This document shows, piece by piece, positions 1 to 7,692 of a stretch of 64,000 bases of DNA. The stretch's first letter is position 1; the number at the start of each line of letters is the position of its first letter. A program made the position numbers and the translations under genes. Below the pieces are notes generated by a model. It worked only from the letters and a program-made list of their open reading frames with translations. It ran no database searches and had not been told where the DNA came from. The DNA is from PALSA-505 sp963762615 (GTDB lineage: Bacteria > Actinomycetota > Actinomycetes > Streptosporangiales > Streptosporangiaceae), in contig CAVXLG010000020.1 in assembly GCA_963762615.1 (NCBI GenBank), forward strand, positions 434,001-498,000. The letters run 5' to 3'.

Positions 1-64
1 TCATCGCGAGCAGGAGCGATCCCAGAACGGCAACGCCCGTTCCGACCTTTCGTTCTGTGCGCAT
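1..64 (-). CDS. N-terminus of a secreted or lipoprotein-like protein (partial)
   Basis: The first 21 codons of a leftward gene are visible and the rest lies outside the window. The start is ATG at 64-62, preceded on its own strand by AAGGAGGAG at a 5-base spacing, which is a very good ribosome binding site. The peptide begins MRTERKVGTGVAVLGSLLLA: a short basic head followed by a hydrophobic stretch, as in Sec signal peptides. No lipobox cysteine is reached inside the window, so lipoprotein or plain secreted protein cannot be separated. Function unknown. Confidence 0.6.
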   Translation of the reverse strand, partial: MRTERKVGTGVAVLGSLLLAM

Positions 65-293
65 CGGCACTCCTCCTTGATCTGTCGCCCAGTGGCAGCC
101 GCCCCCGCAGTTTCTCCCACTACGTTGCTGCGGTCAACGCCCCGTAATGCTGCACCGCCGGCAGTGCGGCGCAGGTCCAGGCGCGTGACATAGCACGAAC
201 GGGTCTCAGGTCAAGGACGCGGCCAAAGACCCGCGAGCTGGCGCCCGGAACTACCATGGAGGAGCAGCCAAGTGATCAAGTGAGGTCCTCACC

Positions 294-1250
294 GTGTCCG
301 TCAGTACTTCCCCGCAGACCCCCTCCGACCGCGCTCCCGGCGAGTCAGGCCATGACAGCGTCGGCGCCGCGCAGACGGGGACCGTGCGCCTCAAGCGGGG
401 CATGGCCGAGATGCTCAAGGGCGGGGTGATCATGGACGTGGTCACTCCCGAACAGGCGAAGATCGCCGAAGACGCGGGGGCGGTGGCGGTGATGGCGCTG
501 GAGCGAGTGCCGGCCGACATCCGCGCCCAGGGCGGCGTGGCGCGGATGAGCGACCCCGACATGATCGAGCAGATCATCGACGCGGTGTCCGTCCCGGTGA
601 TGGCCAAGTGCCGGATCGGCCACTTCGTCGAGGCTCAGGTGCTGCAGGCGATCGGCGTGGACTACATCGACGAGTCCGAGGTGCTCACCCCGGCCGACGA
701 GGCTCACCACGTGGACAAGTGGAAGTTCACGGTGCCGTTCGTGTGCGGCTCCACCAACCTGGGCGAGGCGCTGCGCCGGATTGCCGAGGGCGCGGCCATG
801 ATCAGGTCGAAGGGCGAGGCCGGCACCGGCAACGTCGTGGAGGCGACCAGGCACATGCGCCAGATGGGAGCCGAGATCCGCACGCTGGCGGCGCTGTCGC
901 CGGATGAGCTCTACTCGGCGGCCAAGGAGCTGCGCGCGCCTTACGAACTCGTCGCCGAGGTCGCGGCGGCGGGCAGGCTGCCCGTCGTGCTGTTCACCGC
1001 GGGCGGGATCGCCACGCCGGCCGATGCCGCGATGATGATGCAGCTCGGCGCCGAGGGCGTGTTCGTGGGATCGGGCATCTTCAAGTCGGGCGACCCGGCC
1101 ACCCGTGCGGCCGCGATCGTCAAGGCCACGACGTTCTACGAGGACCCGGACGTGATCGCCAAGGTGTCCCGCGGGCTCGGCGAGGCGATGGTCGGCATCA
1201 ACCTGGACACGCTGCCGCCCGAGCAGCACTACGCCGGCCGCGGCTGGTGA
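294..1250 (+). CDS. pdxS: Pyridoxal 5'-phosphate synthase lyase subunit PdxS
   Basis: Makes pyridoxal 5'-phosphate from ribose 5-phosphate, glyceraldehyde 3-phosphate and ammonia delivered by PdxT; cytosolic (family knowledge). The 318-residue product is full length. After a variable head of about 30 residues it shows the conserved stretch KRGMAEMLKGGVIMDVVTPE and then AGAVAVMALERVPADIR, MAKCRIGHFVEAQ and FTAGGIATPADAAMM, the Schiff-base and phosphate-binding parts of the (beta/alpha)8 barrel. The GTG start has GAGG 8 bases upstream. It overlaps pdxT by 4 bases (GTGA), so the two subunits are translationally coupled. Confidence 0.97.
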   Translation: MSVSTSPQTPSDRAPGESGHDSVGAAQTGTVRLKRGMAEMLKGGVIMDVVTPEQAKIAEDAGAVAVMALERVPADIRAQGGVARMSDPDMIEQIIDAVSVPVMAKCRIGHFVEAQVLQAIGVDYIDESEVLTPADEAHHVDKWKFTVPFVCGSTNLGEALRRIAEGAAMIRSKGEAGTGNVVEATRHMRQMGAEIRTLAALSPDELYSAAKELRAPYELVAEVAAAGRLPVVLFTAGGIATPADAAMMMQLGAEGVFVGSGIFKSGDPATRAAAIVKATTFYEDPDVIAKVSRGLGEAMVGINLDTLPPEQHYAGRGW

Positions 1251-1861
1251 CGGGGTTCTGCGATCCGGCGGCGCCGCGCGTCGGAGTGCTGGCGCTGCAG
1301 GGCGATGTCGCCGAGCACCTGCGCGCCCTGGCGGCGGTCGGCGCACGGGCGGTGGCGGTTCGAAGCCCGGACCAGCTCGACGACATCGGCGGCCTGATCA
1401 TCCCGGGCGGCGAGTCCACCACGATCTGGAAGCTGGCGGTCGCGTTCGACCTGATGGAGCCGGTGCGCAAGAGGGTCGAGGCCGGCTTGCCCGCGTTCGG
1501 CTGCTGCGCCGGGATGATCATGCTGGCGGACCGGCTGGTGGACGGGATCGGCGGGCAGGAGACGTTCGGCGGGATCGACATGACGGTACGGCGCAACGCG
1601 TTCGGCCGTCAGGTGGACTCGTTCGAAAGTGACATCGAGCTGCGGGGAATTCCCGGGCCCCCGCTGCGCGCTGTATTCATCAGGGCGCCGTGGGTCGAGC
1701 AGACCGGGCCGGATGTCGAGGTTCTCGGCACCGAGGCCGGCGCGAGTAGGATCGTCGCGGTCCGCCAGGGGGCATTGCTGGCAACGGCGTTCCACCCGGA
1801 GCTGACGCCGGACTTGCGGCTGCACCGGCTCTTTGTCGAAATTGTGAGGAAACAGTCATGA
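1247..1861 (+). CDS. pdxT: Pyridoxal 5'-phosphate synthase glutaminase subunit PdxT
   Basis: Glutamine amidotransferase that hydrolyses glutamine and channels ammonia to PdxS. The 204-residue protein has VGVLALQGDVAEHL near the N-terminus, the GGESTT glycine turn at about residue 50, the nucleophile cysteine in FGCCAGMI at about 87 and the His-Glu pair in FHPELT near the C-terminus, so the triad is complete. The GTG start overlaps the pdxS stop and its own TGA overlaps the ATG of yebC (ATGA). The order pdxS-pdxT-yebC is common in actinobacteria. Confidence 0.97.
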   Translation: MTGFCDPAAPRVGVLALQGDVAEHLRALAAVGARAVAVRSPDQLDDIGGLIIPGGESTTIWKLAVAFDLMEPVRKRVEAGLPAFGCCAGMIMLADRLVDGIGGQETFGGIDMTVRRNAFGRQVDSFESDIELRGIPGPPLRAVFIRAPWVEQTGPDVEVLGTEAGASRIVAVRQGALLATAFHPELTPDLRLHRLFVEIVRKQS

Positions 1862-2619
1862 GCGGCCACTCCAAGTGGGCAACCACCAAGCACAAGAAGG
1901 CCGTGGTCGACGCCAGGCGAGGGAAGCTGTTCGCCAAGCTGATCAAGAACGTGGAGGTGGCCGCGCGTACCGGCGGCGGTGACCCGGCGGGCAACCCGAC
2001 GCTGTTCGACGCGATGCAGAAGGCGAAGAAGAACTCGGTCCCGAACGAGAACATCGACCGGGCCGTGCGCCGCGGGGCCGGCCTGGAAGGCGGCGGCGCC
2101 GCCTACGAGGCAGTCACCTACGAGGGGTACGCCCCCGGCGGGGTCGCCGTCCTCGTGCAGTGCCTGACCGACAACAGGAACCGGGCCGCCTCGGACGTGC
2201 GCACCGCGCTGACCCGCAACGGCGGCTCGATGGCCGACCCCGGCTCGGTGTCCTACCTGTTCCACCGCAAGGGCGTGGTGATCGCGGGCAAGGCCGACGG
2301 CAACGACGGGCTGACCGAGGACGACGTGCTCGCCGCGGTACTCGACTCGGGCGCGGAGGAGGTCAACGACCTCGGCGAGTCGTTCGAGGTGATCAGCGAG
2401 GGCGGCGACCTGGTGGCCGTCCGGACTGCGCTGCAGCAGGCCGGGATCGACTACGACTCGGCCGAGGTCGCGTTCCTGCCGACGATGGAGGTCCCGCTGG
2501 ACGAGGACCAGGCGCGGCGGGTGTTCCGGCTGATCGAGACGATCGAGGATTCCGACGACGTGCAGGACGTCTACGCCAACTACTCGGTCTCCGACGACGT
2601 GATGGACAAGCTCGGCTGA
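1858..2619 (+). CDS. YebC/PmpR-family protein
   Basis: The 253-residue protein starts MSGHSKWATTKHKKAVVDAR, the signature of the YebC/PmpR/TACO1 family, and is full length. Members have been described as DNA-binding regulators and, more recently, as ribosome-associated factors that help translate proline stretches; the sequence does not decide between these. It is coupled to pdxT by a 4-base overlap. It usually sits next to ruvC in bacteria; here an acetyltransferase gene and a repeat block lie between them. Confidence 0.94.
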   Translation: MSGHSKWATTKHKKAVVDARRGKLFAKLIKNVEVAARTGGGDPAGNPTLFDAMQKAKKNSVPNENIDRAVRRGAGLEGGGAAYEAVTYEGYAPGGVAVLVQCLTDNRNRAASDVRTALTRNGGSMADPGSVSYLFHRKGVVIAGKADGNDGLTEDDVLAAVLDSGAEEVNDLGESFEVISEGGDLVAVRTALQQAGIDYDSAEVAFLPTMEVPLDEDQARRVFRLIETIEDSDDVQDVYANYSVSDDVMDKLG

Positions 2620-2677
2620 GCAGGATCCATCGCCGCCCGGCCGCCGGGCGGCGGCCGGGCGCCCCTACCGTGGAGAC

Positions 2678-3985
2678 ATGCGCACCCACCAGAGACAGGC
2701 CGGCCTGACGATCCGGGTGCTGGAGCCCGGCGACGGCACTGATGCGCTTCTCGACCTGCGGAACCTCGCGTTCGGCCCGATAGCGGGGGACCGGGCCACC
2801 TGGCAGGAGCAGCAGGAGCCGGACATCCGCGAGCACAGGTACCTGGGTGCCTTCGACGGCTCGCGGCTGATCGCGGCCGGGCGGTTCCACCACATGACGC
2901 AGTGGTGGCGCGGCCGCCCGGTCCCGATGGCCGGGGTGGCCGGTGTCTCGGTGGCGCCGGAGCAACGGGGCCGGGGCGTGGGCCGCTCGCTGATGACCGC
3001 GCTGCTCGAGGTCATCGCGTCCCGCGGGTACCCGCTGTCCGCGCTGTTCCCCTCCACGCTGCCGATCTACCGGTCGCTGGGCTGGGAGATCGCCGGCACC
3101 TCGCAGGAGGCGGTCATCGCGGCGCACGCGCTGCGCTCGCTGGCGGCGGCCGACCCGGCGGTGCCTGCCGCGCCCGGGCGGGGACCGGCCGGCGGCCGGG
3201 CGCGCCGGGCGGGACCAGACGATGCCGCCGAGGCGATCGAGGTTCTCGGCCGGGTGCACCGGGCGGCGCGTGACTGCGGCCCGAACACCCGGGAAGCCGA
3301 AGCGCTCCGGCGCGCGCTGGGCCAGAGCTTCTACGGCTACCTGGCCCCCGACGGGCTGCTCCTGTACGACTGGCGCAGGGGGCACGACGAGATCTTCGTG
3401 CGGCTCTGCGTGGCCTCGTCGGCGCAGACCACCCGTGAGCTGTGGGGCATCGTGGGCTCGCACTGCTGGATCGCCGACACCGTCCGCGCCTGGGTAGGGC
3501 CCGCCGACCCGGTGTGGTGGCTGGCCGGCGAGCCCGTCGCCGATGCCGTGGATCATGATGACTGGATGCTGCGCGTGGTGGATCCGGTCGCCGCGATCGC
3601 GGCGCGCGGCTTCCCGCCCGGCGCCGGCCTCGTCCTGCCGCTGCGGATCGCCGATGCCGCCCGGCCGGTGAATTCCGGGACGTGGCGGCTGGAGGTCAGC
3701 GGCGGCCGCGGGTCGCTGGCCCGCGACGGCGGGCCGCGCGCTGCGGCGGGGTCAGGCCCTGGCGCGGGCGCGGCGCCAGGCCAGCCCGCAGGCGCCGCGA
3801 CGGGCGGCAGCCCGGACGGGGACGGGACGCTGACGCTCGGCGCGCGCGGGCTGGCCGCCCTGTACGCCGGGATCCCGGTCGCGACCCTGCGCCGGGCCGG
3901 GCTGGCGGCCGGCGGCGACCCGGCAGGTGACGCGCTGCTCGACGGCGCCTTCGCCGCTACCCCGTACATGCTCGACCGGTTCTGA
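2678..3985 (+). CDS. Eis-like GNAT family N-acetyltransferase
   Basis: The 435-residue protein has a GNAT domain with the acetyl-CoA loop VSVAPEQRGRGVGRSLM at about residues 89-105. The overall layout of two GNAT-like halves plus a C-terminal sterol-carrier-like domain resembles the Eis family, which acetylates amines such as aminoglycosides or polyamines in characterised members. Substrate here is unknown. The C-terminal third carries a Gly/Ala/Pro-rich insert (about residues 345-385) of low complexity. ATG start with GGAG upstream. It interrupts the usual yebC-ruvC neighbourhood. Confidence 0.85.
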   Translation: MRTHQRQAGLTIRVLEPGDGTDALLDLRNLAFGPIAGDRATWQEQQEPDIREHRYLGAFDGSRLIAAGRFHHMTQWWRGRPVPMAGVAGVSVAPEQRGRGVGRSLMTALLEVIASRGYPLSALFPSTLPIYRSLGWEIAGTSQEAVIAAHALRSLAAADPAVPAAPGRGPAGGRARRAGPDDAAEAIEVLGRVHRAARDCGPNTREAEALRRALGQSFYGYLAPDGLLLYDWRRGHDEIFVRLCVASSAQTTRELWGIVGSHCWIADTVRAWVGPADPVWWLAGEPVADAVDHDDWMLRVVDPVAAIAARGFPPGAGLVLPLRIADAARPVNSGTWRLEVSGGRGSLARDGGPRAAAGSGPGAGAAPGQPAGAATGGSPDGDGTLTLGARGLAALYAGIPVATLRRAGLAAGGDPAGDALLDGAFAATPYMLDRF

Positions 3986-4001
3986 CGGCGAGGTCGCGTC
4001 C

Positions 4002-4268
4002 AGGCGGGCCGAGCCGGGCAGTGACCGGTCAGGCCGAGCCGGGGGCAGTCCCTCGGCGGCTCCGAGCCCGGGGCAGTACCTCGGCGGCCCGAGCCCGGAG
4101 CAGTGCCCGGCCCGGCCGAGCCGGGGCAGCCCCTCGACGGGCCGAGCGGGGGCAGTACCTCGCCGGGCCGAGCCGGGGTAGTGCCCGGTCAGGCCGAGCC
4201 GGGGCAGTACCCGGCCGGGCCGAGCCGGGCAGTGCCTCGCCAGGCTGGGCTGAGGCGGGCAGTGGCCG
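4002..4268 (+). repeat. G+C-rich degenerate tandem repeat upstream of ruvC
   Basis: About nine imperfect copies of a roughly 27-base unit built on GCCGAGCCGGGGCAGTACC, spacing 25-31 bases, lie between the acetyltransferase stop and the ruvC regulatory region. The copies differ by substitutions and small indels, so no single reading frame is preserved. The block stays open as a 141-codon extension upstream of ruvC, but that translation is repeat junk without a start signal. No spacers, so not a CRISPR array. Confidence 0.85.
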
Positions 4269-4340
4269 GGCGAGCCGTACCCGGGCGACACGCCGCCCGG
4301 GTTCGCCGCATTGCCGCCCGCCGGCCGGTAGCCTGGCAGC

Positions 4341-4354
4341 CGAACATATGTTCG
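4341..4354 (+). promoter_or_regulatory. LexA (SOS) box upstream of ruvC
   Basis: CGAACATATGTTCG is a perfect 14-base palindrome and fits the actinobacterial and Gram-positive LexA consensus CGAAC-N4-GTTCG. It lies 90 bases before the ruvC start, where an operator would be expected, and ruvCAB is an SOS-induced operon in many bacteria. The site is seen directly; repression by LexA is inferred. A TAGCCT hexamer just upstream (4329-4334) could be the -10 box. Confidence 0.85.
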
Positions 4355-4443
4355 CGGACCAGCGGGCCGTGGGCGCCGGGCCGGGGGCGTGCCATGCGCT
4401 GGGCGATCGGATGGGTGGCCATGTCGGGTGCCGGGTGGCGGTG

Positions 4444-5034
4444 ATGCGCGGGCAGCGCCTGATGCGCGTGCTTGGTGTCAACCCTGGCCTGACCAGGTGC
4501 GGGCTCGGCGTGGTGGAGGGCAAGCCCGGGTCCGCGCTGACCCTGGTCGACGGGGGAGTGGCGCGCACCGAGGCGGGTGCCGACATCGCGCTGCGGCTGC
4601 TCGCCCTGGAGCAGGAGATCGGCCGCTGGCTGGAGGAGTACCGTCCCGACGCGGTCGCGGTGGAGCGGGTATTCAGCCAGCACAACGTGCGCACCGTGAT
4701 GGGCACGGCCCAGGCCGGTGCGGTGGCCATCGTCGGCGCGGCGCGCCGCGGCCTGCCGGTTGCCACCTACACGCCCAGCGAGGTCAAGGCCGCCGTGACC
4801 GGGAGCGGACGGGCGGGCAAGGCCCAGATGACCGTCATGGTGACCCGGCTGCTGCGGATGGCCGACCCGCCCCGGCCCGCCGACGCCGCCGATGCGCTGG
4901 GCCTGGCCATCTGCCACATCTGGCGCGGTGGCGCACGACTTCGGATCGACGCCGCGCTGGCGGGCGCGGTCCGGCCGCCCGCCGCTTCAGCCGGGCCGGC
5001 CGGCCCGGTCTTCGCGCCTGGAGGTGTCACATGA
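4444..5034 (+). CDS. ruvC: Holliday junction endonuclease RuvC, first catalytic Asp replaced by Asn
   Basis: RuvC cuts Holliday junctions pushed along by RuvAB. The protein is 196 residues from ATG 4444 (GGGTGGCGG upstream) or 190 from ATG 4462, which matches the family N-terminus MRVLGV better; I keep 4444 because of the ribosome binding site. Family motifs are clear: LTRCGLGVVEG, AVERVF with the second acidic residue, and ADAADALGLAICH with the last two aspartates. However, the first motif, normally GVDPG or GIDPG, reads GVNPG (codon AAC). That aspartate is one of the four metal ligands, so the product as written would be expected to be cleavage-defective. The stop overlaps ruvA by 4 bases. 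Confidence 0.93.
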   Translation: MRGQRLMRVLGVNPGLTRCGLGVVEGKPGSALTLVDGGVARTEAGADIALRLLALEQEIGRWLEEYRPDAVAVERVFSQHNVRTVMGTAQAGAVAIVGAARRGLPVATYTPSEVKAAVTGSGRAGKAQMTVMVTRLLRMADPPRPADAADALGLAICHIWRGGARLRIDAALAGAVRPPAASAGPAGPVFAPGGVT

Positions 5035-5648
5035 TCGCGCATCTGGACGGCACGGTCAGCGCGCTCGCTCCGGACGGCGCCGTCATCGACGTCGGCGGCG
5101 TCGGGCTGGCGGTGCAATGCACCCCCGGCACGCTGGCGGGGCTCAGGCTCGGCCAGCGGGCCAGGGTCGCCACGTCGCTGACGGTGCGGGAGGACGCTCT
5201 CACCCTGTACGGCTTCGCCAGCGACGACGAGCGGAACATCTTCGAACTGCTGCAGACCGCCAGCGGGGTCGGCCCGCGGCTGGCACTGGCCATGCTGGCC
5301 GTGCACGGGCCCGACGCGCTGCGCCTTGCGGTCGCGAGCGAGGACCTCGTGGCCCTGACCCGGGTACCCGGGATCGGGAAGAAGGGCGCGCAGCGGATCA
5401 TCCTCGAGCTGAGAGACAGGCTCGGCGCGGCCGGGGAGACGAGCGACGCGGTGCCCGGTCCGGGGCCTGGCGCGGCGGGCTCGCCGTGGCGCGATCAGGT
5501 GCGGGCCGGCCTGATGAACCTCGGCTGGGCGGCCCGTGACGCCGAGCAGGCGATCACCGCGGTCGAGCCCGATCTCGCCGCCGACGGCGAGCCGGTGGAC
5601 GTGGCCATCGCCCTGCGCGCCGCGCTGCGCCGGCTGAGCACGCCGTGA
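5031..5648 (+). CDS. ruvA: Holliday junction branch migration subunit RuvA
   Basis: RuvA forms the tetramer that holds the Holliday junction for RuvB. The 205-residue protein begins MIAHLDGTVSALAPDG (OB-fold domain), has the helix-hairpin-helix repeats TASGVGPRLALAML and RVPGIGKKGAQRIILELRD at about residues 80-130, and ends with the small C-terminal RuvB-binding domain (LMNLGWAARDAEQAI). The ATG overlaps the ruvC stop (ATGA) and its stop overlaps the ruvB GTG, so ruvCAB is one translationally coupled operon. Confidence 0.97.
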   Translation: MIAHLDGTVSALAPDGAVIDVGGVGLAVQCTPGTLAGLRLGQRARVATSLTVREDALTLYGFASDDERNIFELLQTASGVGPRLALAMLAVHGPDALRLAVASEDLVALTRVPGIGKKGAQRIILELRDRLGAAGETSDAVPGPGPGAAGSPWRDQVRAGLMNLGWAARDAEQAITAVEPDLAADGEPVDVAIALRAALRRLSTP

Positions 5649-6820
5649 CCGGCCAGGACCCGAGGGTCCCGGTAAGCGGCGGCCAGGAGCCGAGGGTCCC
5701 GGTAAGCGGCGGGGAGGAGGGCGATCGCGTCGTTTCGGCCCTAGCCGGCCCAGAGGAAGGCGATCGCGTCGTTTCGGCCCTACCCGGCGAGGAGGAGGGC
5801 GATCGCGTCGTTTCGGCCCTGGCGGACGCGGATGAGCGCGCGCTAGAGAGCGCGCTGCGGCCCAGGCGGCTGTCGGAGTTCATCGGCCAGGCCCGGGTCC
5901 GCGAGCAGCTGTCGCTGGTGCTGGAGAGCGCGCTGCGCCGCGGACGGCCACCGGATCACGTGCTGCTGTGCGGGCCGCCCGGCCTCGGCAAGACGACCAT
6001 CGCCATGATCATCGCGGCCGAGCTCGGCGCGCCGCTGCGGATCACCAGCGGTCCCGCCATCGAGCGCGCGGGTGACCTGGCCGCGGTGCTGTCCACGCTC
6101 AGCGAGGGCGAGGTGGTGTTCATCGACGAGATCCACCGGCTGGCCCGGCCGGCCGAGGAGATGCTCTACCTCGCGATGGAGGACTTCCGGGTGGACGTGG
6201 TGGTCGGCAAGGGCCCGGGCGCGACCGCGATCCCGCTGGACATCGCCCCGTTCACCCTGGCCGGGGCCACCACCAGGGCCGGGTTGCTGCCGGCGCCGCT
6301 GCGCGACCGGTTCGGCTTTACCGCGCACCTTGACTTCTACGACGCCGCCGAGCTTGAGATCATCGTGCGCAGGTCCGCCGGACTGCTCGGCGCCCGGCTG
6401 CGCGACGACGGCGCGGCCGAGATAGCGGGCCGCTCGCGCGGCACGCCGCGAATCGCCAACCGGCTGCTGCGCCGGGTCCGCGACTATGCCGAGGTCCGCG
6501 CGGACGGGGTCATCACCAGGGACGTCGCCCGCACGGCGCTCGAGCTGTACGAGGTGGACGAGGAGGGCCTGGACCGGCTGGACCGCGCTGTACTCGAGGC
6601 TCTCATCCGGCGGTTCGGCGGCGGCCCGGTGGGGCTGTCCACCCTGGCCGTGGCCGTCGGCGAGGAGACGGAGACGGTCGAGGTCGTGGCCGAGCCGTTC
6701 CTGGTCAGGTCGGGGCTGCTGGCCAGGACACCGCGCGGGCGGGTGGCCACTCCGGCGGCCTGGCTGCATCTCGGCCTGGCGCCGCCCGAGGCCCCGGGCC
6801 TCGCGACGCTGTTCGACTGA
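5645..6820 (+). CDS. ruvB: Holliday junction branch migration ATPase RuvB, with repeated N-terminal extension
   Basis: AAA+ motor for branch migration. The 391-residue protein has Walker A GPPGLGKTTIA at about 115, Walker B VVFIDEIHRLARPAEEML at about 157, sensor and arginine-finger region GATTRAGLLPAPLRDRFG and the C-terminal winged helix. The family normally needs only 20-25 residues before the RPRRLSEFIGQ motif; here there are about 75, made of two copies of a 10-residue unit (RVPVSGG core) and three copies of a 13-residue unit (EEGDRVVSAL core). GTG start overlaps the ruvA stop. The core looks normal; the extension is probably disordered. Confidence 0.96.
   Translation: MTGQDPRVPVSGGQEPRVPVSGGEEGDRVVSALAGPEEGDRVVSALPGEEEGDRVVSALADADERALESALRPRRLSEFIGQARVREQLSLVLESALRRGRPPDHVLLCGPPGLGKTTIAMIIAAELGAPLRITSGPAIERAGDLAAVLSTLSEGEVVFIDEIHRLARPAEEMLYLAMEDFRVDVVVGKGPGATAIPLDIAPFTLAGATTRAGLLPAPLRDRFGFTAHLDFYDAAELEIIVRRSAGLLGARLRDDGAAEIAGRSRGTPRIANRLLRRVRDYAEVRADGVITRDVARTALELYEVDEEGLDRLDRAVLEALIRRFGGGPVGLSTLAVAVGEETETVEVVAEPFLVRSGLLARTPRGRVATPAAWLHLGLAPPEAPGLATLFD
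5653..5820 (+). repeat. Two in-frame tandem repeats at the 5' end of ruvB
   Basis: Repeat A is a 30-base unit in two copies (5653-5682, 5683-5712), differing at one base. Repeat B has period 39 in three copies with a 23-base identical core starting at 5720, 5759 and 5798; each core contains the palindrome GCGATCGC followed by GTCGTTTCGGCCCT. Both periods are multiples of three, so the ruvB frame is kept. The exact core and the variable linkers suggest recent unequal duplication. Confidence 0.9.
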
Positions 6821-6942
6821 GCCCCGCGGTCGCCAGGCCGCTTGGCGGCCGGTTCCGGCTGGGCACGACCTGAAGCCTGGCTAAGAGAGAGCTGAATTGA
6901 GTCGCGCGCAGGTCACGATCGGTCCCTTGACCCCGTAGCCTG

Positions 6943-6971
6943 TTGGTGCGTGGCACTTGCACCGCTAAACT
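6943..6971 (+). promoter_or_regulatory. Predicted promoter for yajC-secD-secF
   Basis: TTGGTG at 6943-6948 and TAAACT at 6966-6971 are separated by 17 bases, a good vegetative-type pair, about 110 bases before the yajC start. The 259-base gap from ruvB to yajC holds nothing else I recognise. Pattern only; no start-site data. Confidence 0.45.
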
Positions 6972-7079
6972 TCGGCAGTTGGCCACTCACCGCCGTGCAG
7001 CGGCGGTGACGGCCTGGCTGGCGCCGGGCGTTTTGCCGGTGCCAGGCCACACGCAGCAATTCAACGGAAGGACACCCCG

Positions 7080-7625
7080 GTGTTGGGGAACATGATTCTC
7101 GCCGCGTCGGCTTCGACGTCCAAGAGCTCCGGGTCGCTCAACATCCTGCTCATTGTCGTGGTCCTCTTCGGGGTCCTCTACTTCGTGATGATCAGGCCGC
7201 AGCGCAACAGGCAGCGCAAGGTGCAGCAGCAGCAGAGCGCGGTGGCGCCCGGCACGCGCGTGCGCACGACCGCCGGGATGTACGCGACCGTCGTCGACGT
7301 GGACGGCGACGACGTGATCCTGGAGGTCGCCCCGGGAGTCGAGGTCCGCTACCTCAAGCGGGCCATCGCGCAGGTCGTCCCGGACGAAGACCAGACGGCC
7401 GACCACGGCTACGCAGCCGATGACGCGCCCGGCTATGCAGCCGATGACGACAGTGAGCCCGACGCCGGTGACGAGGCGGCCGATCACGAAGCCACCGACG
7501 AGGCGGCCGATCACGAAGCCGCCGACGATCACGGTGACGAGCCTGCGGGGCAGGCCGGCGACGAGAGCCCCAACGGCAGCCCCTCGGCACCCACGGATGA
7601 GCGCAAGACGCAGGGCAGCGTCTAG
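7080..7625 (+). CDS. yajC: Preprotein translocase subunit YajC
   Basis: Small membrane partner of SecDF-type export. The 181-residue product has one membrane helix (SLNILLIVVVLFGVLYFVM, about residues 20-38) followed by the family motif IRPQRNRQRK and the cytosolic domain around GTRVRTTAGMYATVVDVDGD. The C-terminal 70 residues are acidic with repeated DEAADHEA units, which is longer than the family needs and is probably disordered. GTG start with GGAAGG 9 bases upstream. An in-frame ATG four codons later is an alternative start. secD follows after 67 bases. Confidence 0.93.
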   Translation: MLGNMILAASASTSKSSGSLNILLIVVVLFGVLYFVMIRPQRNRQRKVQQQQSAVAPGTRVRTTAGMYATVVDVDGDDVILEVAPGVEVRYLKRAIAQVVPDEDQTADHGYAADDAPGYAADDDSEPDAGDEAADHEATDEAADHEAADDHGDEPAGQAGDESPNGSPSAPTDERKTQGSV

Positions 7626-7692
7626 CCGCGGCACCGCGGCCACTGCCGGCAGCAGGTGACAACGACCCGGTCGAGCTAAGGACAGAGGAGAA

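Noticed and set aside
4021..4443. 141-residue N-terminal extension of RuvC through the repeat block
   Set aside because: Pure repeat translation, no ribosome binding site, and the LexA operator lies inside it; RuvC proteins start at MRVLGV.
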